A stretch of DNA of 64,000 nucleotides from Plazaster borealis (taxonomy: Eukaryota > Echinodermata > Asteroidea > Forcipulatida > Labidiasteridae): positions 7,162,318-7,226,317 of the forward strand of contig CM037462.1 of assembly GCA_021014325.1 (NCBI GenBank), written 5' to 3'. How positions within the stretch are numbered: the first letter of the stretch is position 1; each line of letters begins with the position of its first letter. Positions 56,201-64,000 of the stretch are shown one piece after another. A model generated the notes under the pieces. That model was not told the origin of the DNA and did no database searches. It worked only from the letters and a program-made list of their open reading frames with translations. The translations under genes and the position numbers were made by a program.

Positions 56201-57175
56201 ATGCTAATTGTTACATATTCAGTCATGCCAATAGATTACCTGACTGTCAACTAAGTTCATATGCTGGACATTCTTTAAAATGGTAAGATGTCATTTTTTA
56301 AGGATGTCTTGCACGTTATTTTCTTTCTCGTAATTATCTTTCATAAAAAGAGTTAATGCATTTCGAATCAACAGAAATGAATATTCATTTGGGGTATATT
56401 TATGGACTTGGTACTTAACATCTATCTTCATCACTTAACAATTGTAACCCTTTCAAGCCAAGCAATTAGGGACAGGTCAGTTTTGTTGATCCCATAAACC
56501 TGACTTCCCTTAGTACTACCCTTACTCCATGATTTGGGAATGTCACAGTTGCCATTTGTGCAATGAAAACTTTTCAAGCCAGCAGTAGCCACCATACTAG
56601 TACTTTAAAGTGTGCATCAAAATCCCAGCCTATAGCATTTGTAGAAAAAGTATTAACCAACAAGTTCCTGCTTAGAAAAGATAACCCAGGAACGAGTCAT
56701 AAACAGGATTCTTGAAATGTAGTTTTGGCTGGTAACCCTTTTCTAGTAAGCAGATTTGTAAAGTGCTAAGCTTTTTGTGTGATTAAGCAGCTTTGTAAAA
56801 TTGGGCGCTGGTGATAGTTGTCATGACAACCAATGATACCATTTTAATGACATGAGACTAAATAAAAAATTTGGCAAGTTGTATTCACACTGAAGAATGT
56901 ACGGTGGAGCCTTGGAGGAATGTTTGATTTCTCAGTAAAGATAATAAGTCATTTTGGACATGTTGCCATAGGTGCAGAAACAATGCTTAGCCAAATGAGC
57001 AAAGTTCATATTTAAAATTAAAAACATGTTTGTGGACATCATTGACTTCATATTGTTATTTCCTTGTCGCAAAATTGAGTTGGTACAAAAATGAACAATT
57101 TGGAAATACTGTTAGGGCACACATGAATCCAAATTACTGAAGGACCAAGCTAGTGTGATTTTTAAAATACATTTT
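53235..57175 (+). other. Lar: Probable LAR 3' UTR / downstream sequence
   Basis: No further coding is recognised. AATAAA occurs at 55112, 55392 and 56861, none convincing by itself. A family 3 SINE lies at about 55150-55380. How far the transcript extends cannot be read from the sequence. Confidence 0.4.
55150..55380 (-). mobile_element. tRNA-derived SINE, family 3
   Basis: Reverse-strand box A (GGTCTAGTGGTAAGACATCT) and box B (GTGGGTTTGAATCCC). Flanks GAGATTGCCCGGTAGCTAGA and GGCAGTTCGAATC are shared with 58870-59115. Confidence 0.75.
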
Positions 57176-58066
57176 TATGCCCCGCCGGCGAAGCAAGCCG
57201 AAGGGGCATATAGTGTTTGCCTTGTCCTTCCGTGTGTGTGTGGGTGCGTGAGTGTGTGTGGGTAGGTATCCACATTCAAACCGTGGACCTATAACAAAAG
57301 GGATAATAGGTCCATGGTTGCTATCACAAAGGAAATCATTGTGGTCCACGGTTGCTAACACAAAGAGTTGAACAAAGGAGGGTCCACGATTGCCGGTGTT
57401 TACACACGTGCGTGTGTGTGCGTCCGTGCAATCATTGTCCGAGCGATTACTCAAGAAGGACTTAGCATATCAACTCCAAACTTGGTGTGTGGATTGGTCT
57501 TGGGATCCCACAGAAGCCTATTGTTTTTGGATCCCATACAAACAATGTAAAGGTCATTATGGCTAAAACAAAAGAAATGTTGTCCGAGTGATAACTTAAG
57601 AAGGACTTGGTATATAAACTCCAAACTTGGTGTGTGGATTGGTTATGGGATCCCACAGAAGCCTATTGTTTTTGGATCCCATACAAAAAATGTCAAGGTC
57701 ATTATGGCTAAAACAAAAGAAATGTTGTCCGAGTGATAACTCAAGAAAGCCTTGGCATATTAACTCCAAACTTGGTGTTTGGATTGGTCTCGAGATCCTC
57801 CAGAAGCCTATTGTTTTTGGACCCTCTAAGTTAAATGTAAAGGTCATTATGGCTAAAACAAAAGAAATGTTGTCGAAGTGATAACTCAAGAAGGACTTGC
57901 TATATAAACTCCAAACTTGGTGTGTGGATTGGTTATGGGATCTTTCAGAAGCCTATTGTTTTTGGATCCCCTTGTCAAATGTCAAGGTAATTGTGGCTAA
58001 AACAAAAGAAATGTTGTCTAAGCGATAACTCAAGAATGAGGTAATCTCAGCGGGGCATTTGTGTTT
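57176..58066 (+). repeat. ATGCCCC-bounded repeat with about four 145-bp tandem units
   Basis: Begins ATGCCCCGCCGGCGAAGCAA and ends with GCGGGGCATTTGTG, inverted ATGCCCC/GGGGCAT edges. Inside, TCCAAACTTGGTGTGTGGAT or close variants start units near 57475, 57620, 57775 and 57910. Each has AGAAGCCTATTGTTTTTGGA and GTCATTATGGCTAAAACAAA. Short GTGTGTG runs occur at 57233-57260 and 57405-57420. Coding potential is incidental. Confidence 0.85.
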
Positions 58067-58516
58067 GTTAACACACCATTCTTGTTGTTAATTGATATTG
58101 TTTGTTTGGTTCTCATCCGATTAATTTCATCACAATGATACAATTGAGGAAAAGTTAAGCTTGAAAGGGTTAGAGGTCACAGTTTAAAAGAAATGTATCA
58201 AGATGTAGTTTTCTGACCATACAAGTAATGCAAGCCTATACATTTATCTCATTGATACTACCTCCTTGTATTCATTACTGTTTAGATCAGACTTTTTATG
58301 ATCACAGATTTCCTTGTATTCATTTACCAGCTATAATCTTGAAGGAAATATGTATCTGTATTCATGTATGTATTCATTGGATTGTATTCCTTGTTGATTG
58401 TTCCAGTACTTGATAACCTAAACAATACTTAAATGGGAACAATGTACACGTGGGTACATTGCAATAACATTACTTATTAATTTGTTATGTTTCAAACAAT
58501 AATTTTGCAATAATGC

Positions 58517-58522
58517 AATAAA
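58517..58522 (+). promoter_or_regulatory. Candidate polyadenylation signal AATAAA
   Basis: AATAAA in GCAATAAAGTTGACTG, followed about 10-40 bases later by T/GT-rich sequence (ATTGTATTATTGATC, ATCTTGTGTTTG). It would give a 3' UTR of about 5.3 kb, assuming no splicing. Unproven. Confidence 0.3.
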
Positions 58523-58869
58523 GTTGACTGATTGTATTATTGATCTTTATCTTGTGTTTGATAAATGCTGAAAATTGACCAAGTAGCATAGAGTATATTT
58601 AATAGACATTGTTGTCATTTTCATGTTATTGATTCCCTCTTTTTTCCCCCTCTTTTTTTTATGTCTCAGAGCGGTTGAACATGTATGTATTAATGTGTAC
58701 TTTTGTATGAACTTTGTTTAAATGTTGAAATGGACTTTGTAGTACTACATGTATGTTGGATTAGTGTGATAAAATTAATATTTTATTCAGATCGGTTAAA
58801 TTGTGAAATCAAGTGTTAAATTTGTCACTGAATTTAAACTTTTGTGTTTATAGATGTAAAATTTCCATC

Positions 58870-59115
58870 GGGGATAAAGAATATTATTTGGTTTTACTTG
58901 TATGCTGATGCGTGTAAAGCACTGTTTACTCTGTACTTTCCCGAGGCCTGGGGAAAAAAATCCACAGGCATATTACTCGGGTGGGATTCGAACCCACGAC
59001 CTTTGCCATTCTAGAGTAGATGTCTTACCATTAGACTTCTGAGATTGCCCGGTAGCTAGAGGCAGTTCGAATCCTATAGTTTAGCAGCAATACCGCAACA
59101 ATTTCAGCTGGTAAC
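58870..59115 (-). mobile_element. tRNA-derived SINE, family 3, best preserved copy
   Basis: Reverse-strand GTCTAATGGTAAGACATC (box A) and TCGTGGGTTCGAATCCCACC (box B). Next to it lies GATTGCCCGGTAGCTAGAGG. Confidence 0.8.
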
Positions 59116-60503
59116 CCTTTTCTTTTAAGCATCGGTGTATGGGTAAAACCAAACAATATTTGTTGTTTTTGTTGTCATTAAAAGGTTCATCAGTCTTTTT
59201 CTGCTCAGTGAAAATAGAGCATTTTTTTAGCAAACAGATGGTGAAAGAATATTGGCCACTTACTGAACAACATTGTTTCCAATTTTGAGTGCCAGAGGAA
59301 CAATGAGAAGTTGGTTTTCTTAATTTTTAAAATGTTAAATAAGATAATAAGCACATAGATTCTTGCTGATTATGCACTTAATCATACAACGCAGTCAGTT
59401 AAATGCCAAGCAAATGACATTAGTTGCGTGACTTATAACACATGCTATGAGAATGTAATGATGAATTATGCATGGCTTACTGACACTTAGGCAATTGAAC
59501 TAGTTTTAATGTTAGATTAATGTCGGGTCATGGCTTCAATTCAATAGTGTTTAAAAACTTCCACAGTCAGATTGGCCAAGATTGGCCGATGCGTCTTCAA
59601 TGTACTATGACCAGTGATTGTAGCTGTTTGAATATTAACAAGGATTTCATCATCACAATTAACTTATGCAAAATAATGAAATAATGTGACACAAACACCC
59701 GACAAGTCATGAAATGGTGTGTCATTTTTTAAAACTTGCACATTATCTTGTGAATGTTTCTATATGCTACCTGTGTAGGAGATTACAACACTTTTAGAAC
59801 CTGATATCTGTTCGACTAGTTTTCTGATGATTAATATTTTGTTAAATCTAGATATAATTGCTATCAATCATCAAACCCCACCCCGATTGGAAAAGAAACA
59901 TTTTACAGGGAAAGCCATTCTCAGCTATTTTCTTTCACAACTAGTTTTGTTTAAAAATCCTTTATCAAAAAGAAAGAAGAAAAAAAAGCATGGAAACAGA
60001 ATTAAGTTTCAATGTTTCAAAGTTTCTGATTTTTCACGCTTTCACGCTTTAAAATATTGACAAGTATTTAAAATATGATGAAAACAATTATAGAATTCAC
60101 AACTACATCATTTCCAACAAATTGATACAAATTTGCATCATTTTGCTACCTCTTTCCAAAGAAAAAAAATCAATTGCATCTCTTTCTTTCTGTTCAGAAT
60201 AAAAAATTCTGTAAATGTTTTTTTGTTTTTTTTTAAGTATTCAAAGATGTCTGGGTACATAAGATTTGGTTCAAGTTATTGTTCAGTCTGATTCTGTACT
60301 ATCACAGCCAAGTTGTTAAAGTTAAGTAAGATGTTTCTTTAGGTGAGTCATATGTAGCTATAGTAGTTGTTTTATACCCACCAATTAGGTTTACATAATG
60401 TGGTGACATGCATTCTTGTGTACATGCTACCAAATTTCATACAAATAAAATAAGTTCATTTTATGAATGCCCTTTTTGTGTAAGTTTATCGTTTGTCCAT
60501 TCT
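59116..60503. other. AT-rich downstream sequence, unassigned
   Basis: Several short frames, none with a recognisable domain. Confidence 0.5.
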
Positions 60504-60827
60504 TTAAAGGCACTGAACACGTGTGGTAATTGTCAAAGACCAGTGTTCTCACTAGTTGTATCCCAACATATGCATAAAATAACAAGCCTGTGAAAATTTG
60601 GGCTCAATTGGTCATCGAAGTTGCAAGAAAACGATGAAAGAAAAAACGCCCTTGAATAAAAACTTATTGCAAGAAGTTTTTATTATTTAATTGAGAAATT
60701 ACCTCTTTCTCAAAAACTACGTTTTTTCAGAGGGAGTTGTTTCCTACAATGTTTAATACTATCAACAGCTCTCCAAGTGAGAACACTGGTCTTTGACAAT
60801 TTCCAAATATGTTCAGTCCCTTTAAGA
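60504..60827. mobile_element. TTAA-flanked MITE starting AGGCACTG, second copy
   Basis: TTAAAGGCACTGAACACG left and TTCAGTCCCTTTAA right. The right arm is a near-perfect inversion of the left (GTGAGAACACTGGTCTTTGA with TCAAAGACCAGTGTTCTCAC). Confidence 0.88.
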
Positions 60828-61093
60828 ATTTTATTTAACAACCATACCTCCTAAACGTGTTCATTGCCTTTAAGCCCTCACAATAAAATTAGCAACTCGT
60901 CTATGGCCATACAATGTTGAAAACACTGTATTGACCATTCTTATGTAAACATTGAATATCAGTAACTACTTCAACCTGAAAACTTGAGTTAAACAAAACT
61001 AAAACATACCATAAAAATTACTAAACAATCATAAAGAAGACTGAAATAGACACGCTTTTTAAAATTTGAATTGAAGTGATCCCATTTCACTTT
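60828..61093. other. Spacer, unassigned
   Basis: No structure apart from a TTAA-MITE-like fragment (TAAACGTGTTCATTGCCTTT) at about 60853-60872. Confidence 0.4.
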
Positions 61094-61579
61094 AGCCTTG
61101 ATCAAGGCTGTGTAGACAAGTACTCTAGCTAAAACCATAGAGCAAGGATACTAAAACCTCAGCTGCCCGAGTGCGATACAACCCCAGTCCCCCGACTGAC
61201 TCTAAAAAAATAGCACACCACACTCGCACCATGCACACACACAGCGCCTGTACACACAATGTACGCACTGTAACCGCTGTTCCACACACCGCTATCGCCC
61301 ACAATCCTAGCCCATGAGCCGTCAGGCTGACGGCTCACGGGCTAGGATTGTGGGCGATAGCGGTGTGTGGAATAGCGGTGTGTGTGTGTGGGGCTGCGTA
61401 CATTGTAATGTCTGTGTACAGGCGCTGTGTGTGTGCATGGTGAGAGTGCGGTGTGCTTTTTTTTTTTTTTAGTCAGTCGGGGGGCTGGGGTTGTATCGCA
61501 TTCGGGCAGCTGAGGTTTTAGTATCCTTGCTCTATAGTTTTAGCTAGAGTACTTTGTCTACACAGCCTTGATCAAGGCT
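61094..61579. mobile_element. Near-perfect foldback element, 486 bp
   Basis: Both ends carry AGCCTTGATCAAGGCT, itself a perfect palindrome, then GTGTAGACAA. Arms of about 235 bp are complementary through GCAAGGATACTAAAACCTCA, ACACACACAGCGCCTGTACA and CACACCGCTATCGCCCACAA to a loop near 61331. Arm differences include a longer T run on the right. No coding capacity. Confidence 0.93.
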
Positions 61580-61934
61580 AATTTCAACTTCACATAACGC
61601 TTGTTTTTTTATGTACTTCTCAACAAAATGGTCTTCTGTGAGTCTATTAAATTCTAATGCAATTAGACTTCCTTTGAAATCAACCAATGTCTGATGGTCT
61701 ATTCTGACTGTTAAGTTCAATTTTGTTGAAATTCCAGATGGTTCCATGGAGTTTACTTATGAGAACTAAAACAACTTCATCTTTTGTGTTTAACTTTTCT
61801 GTCACAGTCATTCAGATGGTTTTTAAACCTATAAGTGATTGCGCAAAATATTTTCAAGGAAAATCCAAGCTTGCAAATGTTTCTGACAATAAATAAACAG
61901 TTAGTTATAAGTTAAACTGACGGTGAACTGTAAA

Positions 61935-62070
61935 TAGTTTGGGTTGAACAAAGAGCGGGATTTGAACCAACGACCTCCAGTTTGATGTGCTGGCGCTCTA
62001 CTAACTGAGCTATCTAGCCCTATGTGTGCGGTCTCCCTATTTTGTCAATATCTTTGTTCGGGGGTGCCAT
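61935..62070 (-). mobile_element. tRNA-derived SINE, family 1
   Basis: The reverse strand has TAGCTCAGTTAGTAGAGCG (box A) and TTGGTTCAAATCCCGCTC (box B) in a 68-nt tRNA-like block (61953-62020). It is preceded by AGGGAGACCGC as in the copy at 1795-1985. The acceptor ends do not pair as in a real tRNA. Confidence 0.78.
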
Positions 62071-62591
62071 CACTAGACCTGGTATTTTATTCTTCTGTTA
62101 TTTCCTTGACCATTCTTATGTGACCATTGCTGAGTATTTGACCAAGTGTATAAACCCCTCTATTCTTGTACATTGTCGATGCCTGTAATAACAGTGGAAT
62201 GCATTCAGCTTTAACAATTTCCCTGTAAAAACCTGTTGTGTTTGGTGTACCTGTAGATTTAGGTACCAACACAGATTATTAGTATTCGCTCTATTTAACC
62301 AACCTCTTCCATTTACCAGTTTCTACAGAGTACTTAGTTAACCATTTAATTTTCAAGCTGCCTACATGTACCTTGTGTTTAGTGTTCAACAGACCGTTAC
62401 CACCTTAGTAAGGATGACCTCTAATTGACCTTTATCACTGCCGCCATCTTGGTCATGTTCCCTTCATCCAATAATAGTAATGAATGCTAATATTCATTGT
62501 ACAAAAAGGAACCAGACTATTTTTCCATTCAAGACTAAGTTTTTTTACATTGGTTTAAAGGGGAGAAAATCAAGATGGCCGCACCGTGATA
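62071..62591. other. Spacer, unassigned
   Basis: Short frames only. Confidence 0.4.
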
Positions 62592-63405
62592 AATAATAAT
62601 AATAATAATAAAGACATTTGTAAAGCGCCTAATGCCAAAGCCTCTAAGCGCATAAAGAGAACAAGAAAAATAGTTATACAATAAGTGAAAGATAATTAAA
62701 GTAAGCAGATTACAAATAAGCAGCTTCAAACAAATGAGTTTTTAACAGAGACTTAAAACAGTGTAAAGAACTAGCCTGGCGAATATGCACAGGAAGACTA
62801 TTCCAAAGAAATGGGGCAGCATAAGAAAATGATCTTTGACCATAAAAAATGGAAAAAGCTCTAGTAGTTGTGGTAAGCAATGACTGTTGAGATGATCGTA
62901 AAGTCCGAGTAGGGGAATAATGGTGAACAAGTTCAGATAAATAAGCAGGAGATTGACATGTTTGAGCTTTGAAAGTTAACAAAAGAATTTTGTAAATTGT
63001 ACAAAACTTAACTGGGAGCCAATGCAATTTCATTAGTACTGGTGTAATATGGTGAGAACGAGGCAAGCAAGAAGCGAGTCGAGCAGCAGTGTTTTGTACA
63101 CGTTGAATTTTAGCGAGATCTTTATCAGGAAGTCCATACAGAAGAGAATTGCTGGAATCAAGTCTAATTGTGACGAAAGCATGAACAAAACGAAGAGTAG
63201 TAGCTTCATCCAGGTAGCGGCGAATCTGTGCTATTTTTCTGATAGCCATGAGAGCTGCTTTGCAAACATTATCAACATGTCTACTCATGCACAATGAAGA
63301 ATCCATAACAACACCAAGATTACAGGCATAAAGATGATAAAGGTCTATAGCATCTCTTTTTGATTTTGTCTTGTTTACCAGCCCAATAAAAATCGAACTT
63401 AACAT
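62592..63405 (-). pseudogene. CR1/L2-like LINE, C-terminal reverse transcriptase remnant and 3' end
   Basis: The frame 63405-62710 (231 codons, no start context) includes NLGVVMDSSLCMSRHVDNVC, IRRYLDEATTLRFVHAFVTI, LYGLPDKDLAKIQRVQNTAA, LMKLHWLPVKFCTIYKILLL and FLWNSLPVHIRQASS, in the order of the RT C-terminal half of CR1/L2-type LINEs. The 3' end has GCGCTTTACAAATG and ATT repeats (about 62592-62612). The catalytic RT core is missing. Confidence 0.85.
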
Positions 63406-63589
63406 TGTCTATTGTCTTACTCGTGTCTTCATGGCATGGTAAAACACTTCCTAGGAAGGATAAACCTGCTCCCACAAAAGTGTTATCAATAACGGTTTTC
63501 CCTTTAAGGGTAAGGTTTCTCTCCCTAAATCAGGGTGCGTTGGAATTTGTTTATTTTGGGACCCCAGTTGTCCTTATTTGAATTCAATG

Positions 63590-63700
63590 GTGAGGCAGTC
63601 ATACCCAGGAAAGAATCTTTGTTCATTTGTGTGATCGCATTCTGGATTTCATTAAGGCTAATGTCCTGCTCCTTGTTTTTGTCTGAACAGACTCAATGAT
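63590..63700 (-). pseudogene. Second LINE fragment, L1/Tx1-like RT N-terminus
   Basis: The reverse strand reads EQDISLNEIQNAITQMNKDS then FLG, resembling the conserved start of L1/Tx1 RT domains (usually KSPGxDG). A frameshift is followed by LTIEFK and a stop. Very short and degenerate. It does not belong to the CR1/L2-like fragment next to it. Confidence 0.5.
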
Positions 63701-64000
63701 CTTTTATGTTTTGGCTGATGCATACAGTCTGCTATACACACTTAACCATTGGACCTGGTTTGTGCAGTGTCTTACGATCAATATCTTTATTCCTTTTCAT
63801 GGCATTGTTTTTGCTTTGTTGTTTTTCAATTGAGAGAAAGAATTTAATTGTTTTTTTTTCTCCAAAAATGTTCTCTTTATTGCAGGTTATATAACTCGAG
63901 CTTTTTCCTACACTGTAGTTTCTCTGGCTTTAAATGTTCTTTCCACCTCATTCAACAAGCCGGGTTGGCTTATAAGACTTAGAGTATTGTTTTTGAAGTT

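Noticed and set aside
61953..62020. tRNA-like sequence, and others at 40826-40900, 55255-55310, 58975-59040
   Set aside because: Control boxes are present but acceptor and anticodon stems do not pair properly, and each is followed by a SINE body or repeated flanks. They are SINE heads, not tRNA genes.
1..64000. CRISPR arrays, bacterial operons, viral genes
   Set aside because: No spaced direct repeats with unique spacers and no prokaryotic gene layout. The repeat arrays seen are contiguous satellites.

Overview
The window is animal nuclear DNA. It has spliced exons with GT-AG introns of 0.3-12.3 kb, AT-rich introns packed with transposons, tRNA-derived SINEs and foldback MITEs. The repeat types (DIRS with inverted termini, Helitron-like elements rich in TGACGTCA and ACTTCCGG motifs, TTAA-flanked MITEs starting AGGCACTG, MITEs ending in GCCGATTTCACAAAG) suggest a marine invertebrate deuterostome, most likely an echinoderm. 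That placement is inference from repeat style and protein similarity; no search was run.

One protein-coding host gene is visible, on the plus strand. It is the 3' two-thirds of a LAR-type (type IIa) receptor protein tyrosine phosphatase, the single invertebrate relative of vertebrate PTPRD/PTPRF/PTPRS. I assembled 17 exons from 591 to 53234. All splice phases agree and the joined reading frame is 888 codons plus stop. In order they encode the end of the last fibronectin III repeat, the membrane-proximal LAR ectodomain with a furin-type RRQR site, one transmembrane helix, the juxtamembrane wedge region, the catalytic D1 phosphatase domain and the D2 phosphatase domain, ending in TAA at 53232-53234. 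The 5' exons (Ig domains, earlier FN3 repeats) lie upstream of the window. D2 keeps the Cys-X5-Arg loop and carries an Asp in its WPD loop, where vertebrate LAR D2 has Glu.

The introns hold most of the other content. Intron 1 (796-7113) carries a degenerate DIRS-type tyrosine-recombinase retrotransposon with inverted terminal repeats and a SINE inside it. Intron 2 has two MITEs. Intron 3 has a 1.57-kb 23-bp minisatellite that is open in all three forward frames. Intron 5 has a complete Helitron-like element. Intron 12 (21936-34195) is a stack of nested transposons: a Helitron-like element holds a roughly 1-kb TIR element and a 7-kb composite. The composite is one copy of an unclassified 3.2-kb TIR transposon inserted in opposite orientation into another copy of itself. 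A piggyBac-like TTAA MITE sits in one arm, and the matching arm preserves its empty site. Intron 13 (34331-43172) has a broken LINE, two SINEs, a 130-bp satellite and a head-to-tail array of reverse-oriented Helitron-like elements. Intron 14 has a third, 1.9-kb copy of the unclassified transposon, inserted in a SINE.

Downstream of the stop codon (53235-64000) there is a probable long 3' UTR with no certain end, more SINEs and MITEs, a tandem repeat, a near-perfect 486-bp foldback, and two minus-strand LINE fragments at the right edge. No other host gene, true tRNA, rRNA or CRISPR array was found.
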